Assembly (NCBI RefSeq): GCF_000368925.1
Contig: NZ_KB849756.1
Coordinates: forward strand, 1,997,669-2,061,668
DNA length: 64,000 bases
Origin: Acinetobacter bereziniae LMG 1003 = CIP 70.12
GTDB taxonomy: Bacteria > Pseudomonadota > Gammaproteobacteria > Pseudomonadales > Moraxellaceae
Direction of reading: 5' to 3'
The position numbers and the translations under genes were made by a program. Within the stretch, counting starts at the first letter, position 1, and each line of letters starts with the position of its first letter. Shown piece after piece: positions 16,647 to 25,803 of this stretch. The notes beneath the pieces were generated by a model that had not been told where the DNA came from, did not search any database, and was given only the letters and a program-made list of their open reading frames with translations.

Positions 16647-17924
16647 ATGACTTATAAAGACGAAACACTTGCCATTCACGCAGGCTATGAACCAGAAGCA
16701 ACAACCAAAGCCGTTGCTGTTCCAATTTATCAAACGACATCCTATGCCTTTGATAACACCCAGCATGGTGCAGATCTATTTGATCTCAAAGTTCAAGGCA
16801 ATATTTATACCCGTATTATGAATCCAACCACAGCTGTGCTTGAACAACGTCTGGCTGCACTTGAAGGTGGAATCGGTGCTTTAGCATTGGCTTCGGGCAT
16901 GTCAGCAATCACCTATTCGATTCAAACCATTGCCGAAGCTGGTGATAATATTGCATCTGTATCGACGCTATATGGTGGAACATACAATTTATTTGCGCAT
17001 ACTTTGCCGAAACAAGGCATTGAAGTACGTTTTTTTGATTACCAAAATCCTGAAGCACTGCGCAACCTGATTGATGAAAAAACCAAACTGGTCTTTGTTG
17101 AATCAATCGGCAACCCATTGGGCAATATTATCGATCTTGAGGCGATTGCCAAAATCGCGCACGAATACGGCGTTCCTGTCATTGTTGATAATACTGTTGC
17201 TACCCCTGCCTTGCTCAAGCCTTTTGAACATGGTGCTGATATTGTCGTACATTCTTTGACGAAATACATTGGTGGTCATGGCAACTCCATTGGCGGCGCC
17301 ATTGTAGACAGTGGGAAATTCCCTTGGGGTAAATATCCTGAACGTTTTAAAGTCTTAAATACACCTGATCCAAGTTATCATGGTGTCAATTATGTAGAAG
17401 CCTTAGGTGAAGCCGCATATATAGCGCGAGCGCGTGTTGTGCCTTTACGTAACACTGGTGCTGCGATTAGCCCACTCAGTGTTTTCCTTATTTTACAGGG
17501 CTTAGAAACGCTCAGTTTACGTATGGAACGTCATACCGAGAATGCACAAAAAGTTGCAGAATACTTGCAAGCACATCCTAAAGTGCAATGGGTCAACTAT
17601 GCCGGTTTAAAAGACCATCCACAACATGCCTTAGCTCAAAAATATGTCAAAGGTAAACCATCTGCCATCTTATCTTTTGGAGTACAAGATGGTCGTGAAG
17701 GTGGAACTCGTTTTATTGATGCCCTACAACTCTTTACTCGTTTAGTCAACATTGGTGATGCCAAAAGCTTGGCATGTCATCCAGCAACCACGACTCATCG
17801 CCAACTCAATGAAGAAGAATTAAAAGCGGCTGGGGTCAGTATTGATATGGTTCGCTTATCTGTAGGCATTGAACATATTGATGATTTGATTGCAGATTTA
17901 GAGCAAGCCTTGGCACAAGTTTAA
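16647..17924 (+). CDS. metY: O-acetylhomoserine sulfhydrylase / aminocarboxypropyltransferase
   Basis: The 425-residue PLP enzyme belongs to the Cys/Met metabolism family. The PLP-binding lysine is K206 in SLTKYIGGHGNS. The cofactor-stacking Tyr region is YTRIMNPTTAVLE, and VDNTVATPAL supplies the Asp that contacts the pyridine nitrogen. Length and the GGHGNSIGG stretch fit MetY, which makes homocysteine from O-acetylhomoserine and sulfide, better than MetB/MetC (about 390 residues). The gene is monocistronic with a terminator behind it. No SAM riboswitch is visible in the 200-base leader. Confidence 0.92.
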   Translation: MTYKDETLAIHAGYEPEATTKAVAVPIYQTTSYAFDNTQHGADLFDLKVQGNIYTRIMNPTTAVLEQRLAALEGGIGALALASGMSAITYSIQTIAEAGDNIASVSTLYGGTYNLFAHTLPKQGIEVRFFDYQNPEALRNLIDEKTKLVFVESIGNPLGNIIDLEAIAKIAHEYGVPVIVDNTVATPALLKPFEHGADIVVHSLTKYIGGHGNSIGGAIVDSGKFPWGKYPERFKVLNTPDPSYHGVNYVEALGEAAYIARARVVPLRNTGAAISPLSVFLILQGLETLSLRMERHTENAQKVAEYLQAHPKVQWVNYAGLKDHPQHALAQKYVKGKPSAILSFGVQDGREGGTRFIDALQLFTRLVNIGDAKSLACHPATTTHRQLNEEELKAAGVSIDMVRLSVGIEHIDDLIADLEQALAQV

Positions 17925-17963
17925 TTCGTTGAGTTGACGTTTTTTCAAAACCGATGCCCCAAC

Positions 17964-17992
17964 AAAAAGACCTGAATAATCCAGGTCTTTTT
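17964..17992. terminator. Bidirectional terminator
   Basis: The stem AAAAAGACCTG/CAGGTCTTTTT has a seven-base loop and lies between convergent metY and phoU. Confidence 0.9.
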
Positions 17993-18017
17993 GTTTAAGT
18001 CTTTAGGCTACGTTAAA

Positions 18018-18740
18018 TTATTTTCCTTGAACTTTTTGTTCAATTTCTTCAATGTTGGTATGACGCACATCAAAACCTTTCGCCATATAAATGACTTGTT
18101 CTGAAATATTACGTGCATGATCACCAATACGCTCCAATGAGCGCAATACCCACATCACATTAATAACACGACTAATATGTCGAGGATCTTCAATCATATA
18201 CGTCATGAGTGTACGTGTTGCCGACTGATACTCACGGTCAATATCTGCATCTGCCAACAAAACTTTTAATGCTTGTTCAGCATCGACACGGGCAAAAGCA
18301 TCCAAAGCATCATGAATCATGACACGAACTTGATTGCCAATATGGCGTGTTTCCATATAGCCACGAGGTGACTCACCTTCTTCGCACAATGTCTGTGCAA
18401 TACGGGCGATTTTTGCGGCTTCATCACCAATCCGTTCTAAATCCGTGTTTGCCTTACTCATCGCAATCACCATGCGCAAATCAATTGCCGCGGGATGACG
18501 ACGTGCCAAAATCAAGGTCAGTGCTTCATCGATTTCACGTTCATAACGGTTGACGGTATTGTCTTGAAACTGCACATCTATTGCCATATTGGCATTGGTA
18601 TCTAACAAAGCATGCACCGCATTTGCCACTTGTTGCTCTACTAAACCACCCATGGTCATAAATTTGGTATTTACATCCTGTAGATCTTCATTGAATTGTG
18701 AAGAAATGTGATGGTTTAATACAGGATTACTTGGGCTCAA
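18018..18740 (-). CDS. phoU: Phosphate-signalling protein PhoU
   Basis: PhoU links the Pst phosphate transporter to the PhoR/PhoB system and lowers phosphate uptake when phosphate is plentiful. The protein has two three-helix PhoU repeats with the metal-binding motifs: EREIDEALTLILARRHPAA with TDLERIGDEAAKIA in the first, and RSLERIGDHARNISEQVIY in the second. No pst genes lie in this window. I chose a TTG start at 18740 (240 residues) because GGAG lies eight bases upstream and it gives the usual N-terminus. An open frame continues 45 codons further upstream but reads unlike PhoU. Confidence 0.92.
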   Translation of the reverse strand: MSPSNPVLNHHISSQFNEDLQDVNTKFMTMGGLVEQQVANAVHALLDTNANMAIDVQFQDNTVNRYEREIDEALTLILARRHPAAIDLRMVIAMSKANTDLERIGDEAAKIARIAQTLCEEGESPRGYMETRHIGNQVRVMIHDALDAFARVDAEQALKVLLADADIDREYQSATRTLMTYMIEDPRHISRVINVMWVLRSLERIGDHARNISEQVIYMAKGFDVRHTNIEEIEQKVQGK

Positions 18741-19127
18741 AGTTTGATACTCCACAGGCAACAAATGCGACTTTTTAGACTTAATATTAAACCATAGCAA
18801 TGATGAACATTTTATGACAAGTATTTTTCTTTTAGATGAACTTTCATTGAAGCAATGTTGATTTTTCATCTTCAAGATTTAGCTCAAATCATAGCACTCA
18901 CTTTATATAATTTATATATACTGACATTTAATTTAAGATAAACCGCAGGCTTATTTTTAGGCAAATTATTCAATAAATGAACGCTGCATAGCCATGAAAA
19001 AATTTGCCATTTCCGTTAAAATCGTAACGTTTCATTATCACAAAACTACAAAATATTTCATTTATTTAGCTTTGATTCAGCGACAATAGCAAAGTACCAC
19101 ATTGAGCTTCCTTGTTATATCGGTCTA

Positions 19128-20207
19128 ATGAAATTTCCTCGCAACCCTATTCATTATCTCATTTCGAGCATACTCGTAGTTTTGAGTGGCTTGGTGGTGG
19201 TCGCGTGTCAAAAACCAACAACGGATATCGTACAAGAGTCAAAGGAAGCACCAAAAACAGAAAATCCTGTTCCTGATCTGACGCAAATTTGTCAAAATCT
19301 AAAAAATGAAATGTTGGCAATTAATCCGCAAAGAACAACTTTAGCGATTGAACAGGTGAATCAAGACATTCGCATGTGCTTACCTTTGTTAAAATCTACA
19401 GAACAAATGGAACTCATGCATCAATCCAAAAAGATGTACCAACAATTTCTACAAATAGATCGAACATCAGAACAACAGCAAGCATTTGAAAACTATGTGT
19501 TAGATCAGGCAGCATATCCCACCATTCAGCAGAATAAATTTGAACAACTCAATTTGCGCGATCAATATTTATTGCGCCATAAAGGACAGGCTTATATTGA
19601 GTTAACAGACCAGACTGAGGATGCAATCAACTATCGCCGAAGCCCGCAGTATTTGGCAAAAGTTTTTGCACCTTATCTGCAAGCACCTGAACAAGTATTT
19701 ATCGAAAATCTGGCAGAGCAAAATGCGCAACCGCTTTTCAAAAATAATAAATTGAACCTTGAGCCTGATGAAATTGCCAAGCGCGCTAAATTTTGGCAAG
19801 AATATCTTGTGACGTATCCAAATACCATTTTTCTACATGACGCGCGCTTTTTAAAAAATGCTTACAGCAGCTTGTTATTTTTAGGTACAGAAGGCTCGCC
19901 CATTTCGATGAATTTTGAAAATCAAAATGATATAGATGTCTCAAGTTGGTTGGTCATCGAACATTTGTCTAAAACAAATGAAGGGGAGCTTTCAGTCCAA
20001 GCCAAGAAATTTATACAATTCGTACAAATGACGCCTGAACAACGCCAACAAAAAATTCAAATCAGTGAAAAAGAACGCTTAAAATTAGAAAATCGCCCTC
20101 AATTATTGGCACTTTCTCAACTCAATCAATATTTAAATTTAAGTCCAATTGATTTTAAACATGTCAAAAAAGACTGCTTTAGTGATGCAATTTGTTCTAA
20201 TACATAG
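19128..20207 (+). CDS. Predicted lipoprotein, paralogue of the next gene
   Basis: The 359-residue protein has a signal peptide ending in the lipobox VVAC (Cys at about residue 27). The remainder is helical, Gln/Leu-rich and has no domain I recognise. It shares a pattern with the downstream gene product: a Cys pair early in the mature part, RSPQYLAKVFAPYL (RNPQYDLDIFAPSL in the other), and DEIAKRAKFWQEYLVTYP (NEVANRLLFWEKFNKDYP in the other). The two genes, 66 bases apart, are therefore a divergent tandem duplication. A cell-envelope location is inferred from the lipobox. Confidence 0.75.
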   Translation: MKFPRNPIHYLISSILVVLSGLVVVACQKPTTDIVQESKEAPKTENPVPDLTQICQNLKNEMLAINPQRTTLAIEQVNQDIRMCLPLLKSTEQMELMHQSKKMYQQFLQIDRTSEQQQAFENYVLDQAAYPTIQQNKFEQLNLRDQYLLRHKGQAYIELTDQTEDAINYRRSPQYLAKVFAPYLQAPEQVFIENLAEQNAQPLFKNNKLNLEPDEIAKRAKFWQEYLVTYPNTIFLHDARFLKNAYSSLLFLGTEGSPISMNFENQNDIDVSSWLVIEHLSKTNEGELSVQAKKFIQFVQMTPEQRQQKIQISEKERLKLENRPQLLALSQLNQYLNLSPIDFKHVKKDCFSDAICSNT

Positions 20208-20273
20208 ATTTCTTTTCAGCTCAATTTTTATTATCCTTTCACTATTCAAAAAACTCACAACAATTGTCATACC

Positions 20274-21329
20274 ATGAACTTTCTACAAAAAAGTGTTCCA
20301 TTTGCTGCTATTTTTATTTTTACCTTGCTCAGTGCTTGTCAAAAACATGAAAATAATCAAAAAACTGAAGCCGTTAAAACATCTACATCTGAGATTGATG
20401 CCACTGAAGCCTCTCGTCCTAAAGGACCTGCTCAAGATTGTAGCCAAATCGATTCAAGTATTCAAAAGTTAGAAAAAACAGTGGTTGCTGAGGATTTGCA
20501 TGATCTCAATCAATGGTTTAGAAACTGTTTATCAACTGTACCCTTAAAAACTCGTTATCAATGGCAAGCAAAATCTGAAGACATTTATCAGAAACTTGTG
20601 ATGGATGCTTCACCTCAAGTATTCCAATATTTGACTGATTCTCTTGCAGAAGGTCAGTCTATGACAGCAAAGCAAAAACAAGAACTATATAAAAAGTTAA
20701 AACCGAGTGAGAAATACTTGGTAGATCATGCAAAAGACTTATATTTAGAAAAATTTTATGTGGGTGAAGGTGAATATACGTTTACCCGAAATCCACAATA
20801 TGATCTCGATATTTTTGCACCCTCTTTAGAAAAATCAGATCAAGTTTATTTTAAACAAATCCGTAAAGAGTATACAGGAGCAAACTATATACTGGATGCT
20901 GGATTGGCAATTAGTTTTAATGAAGTCGCCAACCGCTTATTATTTTGGGAAAAATTCAATAAAGACTACCCTAAAAACCATTATAAACCTCAAGTTTCAG
21001 AAAACATTGAACAATATCGTCGTGCTCTTTTTCAAGGCGATGACAATACCCGTACCCTATGGTTTGATGATGACAAAATTGCAGATGAAGAAGCCATGAA
21101 AGCCATTGAGAAAGTTGCCAAAAGCCAAACGGCAAGCCGTCAGACTGCACAAAGCTTCCTAAATTTGATCAATAAGAGTGAAACGCTTTGGCAACAAATG
21201 CCAAAGCCATCTAGAGAAAATACTCAAGATGAAACCCCTGAACAACAAAACATTCAAGAGCAACGTACAGCATTTGAACAAAAAATAAGGAAGCAGGTTG
21301 AAGAAATTCTTGCTCAAAAAAATAATTAA
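20274..21329 (+). CDS. Predicted lipoprotein, paralogue of the preceding gene
   Basis: The 351-residue protein has a signal peptide ending in the lipobox LSAC (Cys at about residue 22). A low-complexity Lys/Glu/Thr linker and a helical domain follow, sharing the FAP and FW...YP signatures with the preceding lipoprotein. The C-terminal 40 residues are a charged Gln/Glu/Lys coiled-coil-like tail. I do not recognise a family. It precedes the thiC leader but is separated from it by the riboswitch, so cotranscription with thiC is unlikely to matter. Confidence 0.75.
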   Translation: MNFLQKSVPFAAIFIFTLLSACQKHENNQKTEAVKTSTSEIDATEASRPKGPAQDCSQIDSSIQKLEKTVVAEDLHDLNQWFRNCLSTVPLKTRYQWQAKSEDIYQKLVMDASPQVFQYLTDSLAEGQSMTAKQKQELYKKLKPSEKYLVDHAKDLYLEKFYVGEGEYTFTRNPQYDLDIFAPSLEKSDQVYFKQIRKEYTGANYILDAGLAISFNEVANRLLFWEKFNKDYPKNHYKPQVSENIEQYRRALFQGDDNTRTLWFDDDKIADEEAMKAIEKVAKSQTASRQTAQSFLNLINKSETLWQQMPKPSRENTQDETPEQQNIQEQRTAFEQKIRKQVEEILAQKNN

Positions 21330-21386
21330 ATTTGATAGGAGTATGTCATCACATTCCCGATGAGAACATGCTAATATTTAAACATC

Positions 21387-21505
21387 GCTTGACGGAGCGC
21401 GAGTAATTCCTCGCTGAGATTTAGTCAGTTTTGCATCTCCTTGCCAAAACTTAAACTAAAGTACCGTTGAACCTGATCAGGTTAAGACCTGCGTAGGAAT
21501 CAAGC
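21387..21505 (+). promoter_or_regulatory. TPP riboswitch (THI element) upstream of thiC
   Basis: The core THI-box elements are present in order. P1 is GCTTGA...TCAAGC. A GCGAG/CTCGC stem leads into the invariant CTGAGAT. After that comes TTGAACCTGATCAGG...CCTGCGTAGGAA, the second conserved half that contacts the pyrophosphate. Between the halves lies an extra stem of about 40 bases (TTTAGT...ACTAAA enclosing AGTTTTG...CAAAACT). The element sits 147 bases ahead of the thiC start and should reduce ThiC synthesis when thiamine pyrophosphate is abundant. Confidence 0.92.
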
Positions 21506-21652
21506 ATCTAAAAACTGACAGCCCAAAGTTTATCTATTTTTTTAGAAATACAGCGCCATGCTTATGGTCATTGTGTTGCATCAAATAGACTAAATTTGCC
21601 ACCGTTTTTGGTCGTGCTTGATTCGTTGATGTCATTCATAAGGATCATTGTA

Positions 21653-23548
21653 ATGAACCAATTAACGAATCTATCCCCTGCTGATCAATTGGCTCAACAT
21701 GAGCAAGAAGCCAAAGATCTCACTCGAATTTTACCCGCGTCTAAAAAAGTCTATATTCAAGGTTCACGCCCTGACATTCAGGTTCCGATGCGTGAAATTG
21801 AACTCACCGATACCCCTACAGGTTTAGGTGGGGAAAAAAATCCACCAGTGATGGTTTATGACACATCAGGGGTTTATACCGACCCGAATGTCAAGATCGA
21901 CCTCAATCAAGGTTTGCCCAATGTTCGTGAAACATGGATTGCTGAACGTAACGACACTGAACGCTTAAACACCCTAACTTCTAAGTTCGGACAAGAGCGC
22001 CTCAAAGATATTCGTACAGCTGAAATCCGTTTTGCACATATTCAAAAGCCTCGTCGCGCCAAAGCAGGACATAATGTCAGCCAAATGCATTATGCCAAGC
22101 AAGGAATCATTACCCCTGAAATGGAATATATTGCGATTCGTGAAAATCAACGTCAACGTGAAGGCGTCGATATGCGTCAACATGCAGGACAAAATTTTGG
22201 TGCACATAATCTGATGGAAATCACGCCTGAATTTGTGCGCAAAGAAGTCGCTGAAGGTCGCGCCATCATTCCTGCAAATATTAACCATCCAGAATGTGAA
22301 CCGATGATTATCGGACGTAATTTCTTGGTTAAGATCAATGCCAATATTGGTAACTCTGCACTGGGTTCATCGATTGATGAAGAAGTTGCAAAAATGACAT
22401 GGGCAACGCGTTGGGGCGCAGATACCATTATGGATCTGTCGACGGGTAAAAATATTCATGAAACACGTGAATGGATTATTCGCAACTCTCCTGTACCAAT
22501 TGGTACTGTTCCGATTTATCAAGCACTTGAGAAAGTCGATGGGGTTGCAGAAGACCTGACGTGGGAAATCTTTAAAGACACCTTGATCGAACAAGCTGAA
22601 CAAGGCGTGGACTACTTTACTATTCATGCAGGTGTGTTATTGCGCTATGTTCCATTAACCGCAAATCGTTTGACGGGGATTGTGTCACGTGGTGGCTCAA
22701 TTATGGCGCAATGGTGTTTGGCGCATCATGAAGAAAATTTCCTTTATACGCATTTCGATGAAATCTGTGAAATCATGAAAGCTTATGATGTCTCGTTCAG
22801 TCTAGGTGATGGTTTACGTCCAGGCTGTATCCAAGATGCCAATGATGAAGCACAATTTTCAGAATTACGCACCTTGGGTGAACTCACCCATCGTGCATGG
22901 CAACATGATGTTCAAGTGATGATTGAAGGTCCAGGGCATGTTCCAATGCATATGGTCAAAGAAAATATGGACTTGCAACTTGAAGTTTGTCAGGAAGCAC
23001 CGTTCTATACACTTGGACCACTAACAACGGATATTGCACCTGGTTATGACCACATTACCTCTGCGATAGGCGCGGCAATGATTGGTTGGTATGGTACAGC
23101 AATGCTGTGTTATGTCACACCAAAAGAGCATTTGGGATTACCCAACAAAAAAGATGTCAAAGACGGCATCATCACGTACAAAATCGCCGCACATGCAGCA
23201 GATTTAGCTAAAGGTCATCCAGGCGCACAGGTACGCGACAATGCGCTCTCTAAAGCACGTTTTGAATTCCGCTGGGAGGATCAATTCAATCTGAGTTTGG
23301 ACCCTGATACCGCTCGCTCTATGCATGATGAAACTATGCCGAAAGAAGCACATAAATCAGCGCATTTCTGCTCCATGTGCGGACCGAAGTTTTGTTCGAT
23401 GAAAATCACCCAAAATGTTCGTGACTACGCACAAAATCAGCAACATGCTGAGCAAGCCACTTCAAGCCAAACGGTGATAGAGGATGGTCTTAAAACCATG
23501 AAATCTGTCTATCATGAGCAAGGACAAAAGTTGTACCACAAAGTGTAA
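21653..23548 (+). CDS. thiC: Phosphomethylpyrimidine synthase
   Basis: ThiC is a radical-SAM enzyme that rearranges aminoimidazole ribotide into HMP phosphate, the pyrimidine half of thiamine. The protein has 631 residues, the standard length. The C-terminal CSMCGPKFC motif (C573, C576, C581) holds the 4Fe-4S cluster in the unusual CxxCx4C arrangement of this family. The core contains MEGPGHVPMH and GPLTTDIAPGYDHI. The ATG at 21653 is preceded by AAGGA; an upstream TTG in frame is not the start. The riboswitch ahead of it explains its regulation. Confidence 0.97.
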   Translation: MNQLTNLSPADQLAQHEQEAKDLTRILPASKKVYIQGSRPDIQVPMREIELTDTPTGLGGEKNPPVMVYDTSGVYTDPNVKIDLNQGLPNVRETWIAERNDTERLNTLTSKFGQERLKDIRTAEIRFAHIQKPRRAKAGHNVSQMHYAKQGIITPEMEYIAIRENQRQREGVDMRQHAGQNFGAHNLMEITPEFVRKEVAEGRAIIPANINHPECEPMIIGRNFLVKINANIGNSALGSSIDEEVAKMTWATRWGADTIMDLSTGKNIHETREWIIRNSPVPIGTVPIYQALEKVDGVAEDLTWEIFKDTLIEQAEQGVDYFTIHAGVLLRYVPLTANRLTGIVSRGGSIMAQWCLAHHEENFLYTHFDEICEIMKAYDVSFSLGDGLRPGCIQDANDEAQFSELRTLGELTHRAWQHDVQVMIEGPGHVPMHMVKENMDLQLEVCQEAPFYTLGPLTTDIAPGYDHITSAIGAAMIGWYGTAMLCYVTPKEHLGLPNKKDVKDGIITYKIAAHAADLAKGHPGAQVRDNALSKARFEFRWEDQFNLSLDPDTARSMHDETMPKEAHKSAHFCSMCGPKFCSMKITQNVRDYAQNQQHAEQATSSQTVIEDGLKTMKSVYHEQGQKLYHKV

Positions 23549-23582
23549 AGTTAAAAAAAACTTTTGCCTTTGCCTATTTCTC

Positions 23583-23616
23583 AGTTAGGATGAAGTGAAT
23601 ATGTTTCATCCTAACT
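23583..23616. repeat. 12-bp perfect inverted repeat between thiC and nudF
   Basis: The arms AGTTAGGATGAA and TTCATCCTAACT are perfect complements around a 10-base loop. The repeat ends six bases before the nudF ATG, and no T-run follows, so it is not a standard terminator. It may be a regulator-binding palindrome or an mRNA hairpin that affects nudF translation. Confidence 0.7.
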
Positions 23617-23622
23617 ACACAC

Positions 23623-24243
23623 ATGAACATCATTCAGCAAGCAACTTACACCCATAACGATGTAAAAATTAAATCTCGAGAATATGCTTTTCAGGGCTTT
23701 GTTCAAGTCGAAAAAGTCAGCTTGCAGCACCGATTATTTAACCAAACCGAATATACATCAAACATCCAACGTGAGTTAGTTCGTCGCAAAGAAGCCGCGG
23801 GTGTTTTGATTTATAATGATCAACGACAAAAATTCGCACTGATTGAACAATTTCGCGTTGGTGCAATTGATGACCCAATTTCACCTTGGCAATTAGAAAT
23901 TATTGCAGGGGTATTGGATGGTGATGAATCTCCAGAAACCTGTATTCGAAGAGAAAGTCTTGAAGAATCTGGCTGTGAGCTTGAACATATTCAAGCTCTT
24001 TTTAGTTTCTATCCATCGGCTGGCGCATGTGATGAAATTTTTCATCTTTATACTGCTCAAGCGGAGTTGCCTGCCGAAGGCGGTATTTTTGGAATGCCCG
24101 ATGAAGGTGAAAATATTCAACTTCATATCATCGACTATGCAGATCTTAGTATATTATTACAAAGTAATCGTTTAAAAAATGCACCAGTGATAATGGCTTT
24201 ACAATGGCTACAACAGCACTTGCGTACACTTGAAAATGTCTAG
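23623..24243 (+). CDS. nudF: ADP-ribose pyrophosphatase (Nudix hydrolase)
   Basis: The 206-residue protein contains a complete Nudix box at about residues 96-118: Gx5Ex7REx2EExG, seen as GVLDGDESPE followed by RRESLEESGCEL. The N-terminal strand-rich extension and SPWQLEIIAGVLDG context match NudF-type ADP-ribose pyrophosphatases, which hydrolyse ADP-ribose to AMP and ribose 5-phosphate. The downstream cpdA supports this, since nudF and cpdA are also operon partners in Escherichia coli. There is no Shine-Dalgarno ahead of the ATG; an inverted repeat occupies that space. Confidence 0.88.
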   Translation: MNIIQQATYTHNDVKIKSREYAFQGFVQVEKVSLQHRLFNQTEYTSNIQRELVRRKEAAGVLIYNDQRQKFALIEQFRVGAIDDPISPWQLEIIAGVLDGDESPETCIRRESLEESGCELEHIQALFSFYPSAGACDEIFHLYTAQAELPAEGGIFGMPDEGENIQLHIIDYADLSILLQSNRLKNAPVIMALQWLQQHLRTLENV

Positions 24244-24252
24244 GGGAAAGAC

Positions 24253-25062
24253 ATGCAATCAAAGATATTGCAGCAAACCGATAAAGATAAAGTGATCATA
24301 CAAATCACAGATACACACTTAATGGATAAGCCTGATGCAAAGTTTGTCGGGATCAACCCTGAGGAAAGCTTTCATGCCGTTATGGAAGATGTTCAGCAGC
24401 GCTTTCCAAATGCTGATTTGATTCTACATACTGGGGATTTGGCCCAAGCAGCTTATCCGGAAACCTATGCACGCTATTTAAATTATATGCGGGGCTTTGG
24501 CATTGATTTTTATCATATCCCAGGAAATCATGACAATCTGAGTTTTTTCCCCTTTCATGTACCTGAACCAGAACCCACAGTGATTGAGCTTGATCAATGG
24601 TGCATTATTCTGCTTAACAGTACAGTGAGTGGGCGTACAGATGGAAAGATTCAACCTGAACAATTGGTTCGCCTAAAACAACGCTTAGAGCAACTTCGAG
24701 ACAAGTTTGTGATTGTTGCCTGTCATCACAATCCTTTTGAAATGCACTCAAAATGGCTAGATCAACACAAATTAAAAAATGCCGATGAATTAAAAGCAGT
24801 GCTCGAACCATTTAACAATATCAAGCTATTATTACATGGGCATGTACATCAAGAGTCTTATAACGAGTGGAATGGCATACAGTTTATTTCTACACCAGCC
24901 ACCTGTGTCCAATTTAAACCGCTTAGCCAAGAGTTTTCATTTGACCCAATTGCACCTGGTTACCGTTGCTTACATTTAAAAGCCAATGGTGAGTTTGAGA
25001 CCTATGTACATCGACTTGACCACTTCAATGTTACAATTAATGAAGAAATTTCAGGTTACTAG
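24253..25062 (+). CDS. cpdA: 3',5'-cyclic-AMP phosphodiesterase
   Basis: CpdA hydrolyses cAMP to AMP and so tunes CRP/Vfr-type regulation. The 269-residue metallophosphoesterase has all binuclear metal motifs: ITDTHL (Asp, His), HTGDLAQ (Asp), PGNHDN (Asn, His), VACHHNPFE (His) and LHGHVHQE (two His). The gene starts 10 bases after the nudF stop with AGGGGAAAG as ribosome binding site, so it is translationally linked to nudF. Other class III phosphodiesterases are possible, but context favours CpdA. Confidence 0.87.
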   Translation: MQSKILQQTDKDKVIIQITDTHLMDKPDAKFVGINPEESFHAVMEDVQQRFPNADLILHTGDLAQAAYPETYARYLNYMRGFGIDFYHIPGNHDNLSFFPFHVPEPEPTVIELDQWCIILLNSTVSGRTDGKIQPEQLVRLKQRLEQLRDKFVIVACHHNPFEMHSKWLDQHKLKNADELKAVLEPFNNIKLLLHGHVHQESYNEWNGIQFISTPATCVQFKPLSQEFSFDPIAPGYRCLHLKANGEFETYVHRLDHFNVTINEEISGY

Positions 25063-25270
25063 CTTTTCATTTTGTTTTTTTTCCATTAAGTTATTCGTCC
25101 AACAAGATATGCAGAAAGTCGAATTCAGGGCGAGGTGACTTTCATCTTTGTAAAAAAATCTATATGATGACGCCCCCGATAGATTCATTCTGTTGGTAGT
25201 GATAAAAATACTTGCATATCACCATATTTTTTGCGTATAGATAGTACGTATATGATGAGGAATGCCCTTT

Positions 25271-25798
25271 ATGGCGAATGACAACCAAAATCAAGTCTTG
25301 GATGAGCAAACAGCAATGATGGATGATAAGTCTGCAAAGCGTGTACGCAAAGCCAAGCCAAAGACCAATGAAAACGGTACTACAGCAAGTCTATTCGGTA
25401 TCGAGCCTTATCAGCCAAAGAAAAATGAAGAATATATGTCTGAGGGGCAGCTCGAACATTTCCGTCAAATTTTGCTGGCTTGGAAGGCAGAGTTAATGTC
25501 GGAAGTGGATCGCACTTTAAATACGATGCAAGACGAATCTTCTTCTTTACCTGATGTAAACGATCGTGCAACACAGGAAGAAGAGTTTGCAATTGAATTA
25601 CGTACTCGTGATCGTGAACGTAAATTGATTCGCAAAATCGAACAGTCTATCGAAGCCATTAAAAATGATGACTATGGTTTCTGTGAAACTTGTGGTATCG
25701 AAATCGGTTTACGTCGTTTAGAAGCACGTCCTACTGCAACTTTATGTATCGACTGTAAAACACTTGCAGAGATCAAAGAGAAGCAAAACAACGGTTAA
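25271..25798 (+). CDS. dksA: RNA polymerase-binding transcription factor DksA
   Basis: DksA enters the secondary channel of RNA polymerase and, with ppGpp, shifts transcription away from stable RNA. The coiled-coil runs from about residue 60 to 135, with the tip region DVNDRATQEEE carrying the catalytic Asp pair. The C4 zinc finger is CETC...CIDC. The N-terminal 45 residues are a charged extension beyond the E. coli protein. I prefer the ATG at 25271, which has GAGG ten bases upstream, over one nine bases earlier. It is followed within six bases by gluQ. Confidence 0.95.
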   Translation: MANDNQNQVLDEQTAMMDDKSAKRVRKAKPKTNENGTTASLFGIEPYQPKKNEEYMSEGQLEHFRQILLAWKAELMSEVDRTLNTMQDESSSLPDVNDRATQEEEFAIELRTRDRERKLIRKIEQSIEAIKNDDYGFCETCGIEIGLRRLEARPTATLCIDCKTLAEIKEKQNNG

Positions 25799-25803
25799 AC
25801 ACT

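Noticed and set aside
16647..17924. Cystathionine gamma-synthase/beta-lyase (MetB/MetC) as identity
   Set aside because: The length of 425 residues and the GGHGNSIGG active-site stretch fit O-acetylhomoserine sulfhydrylase better.
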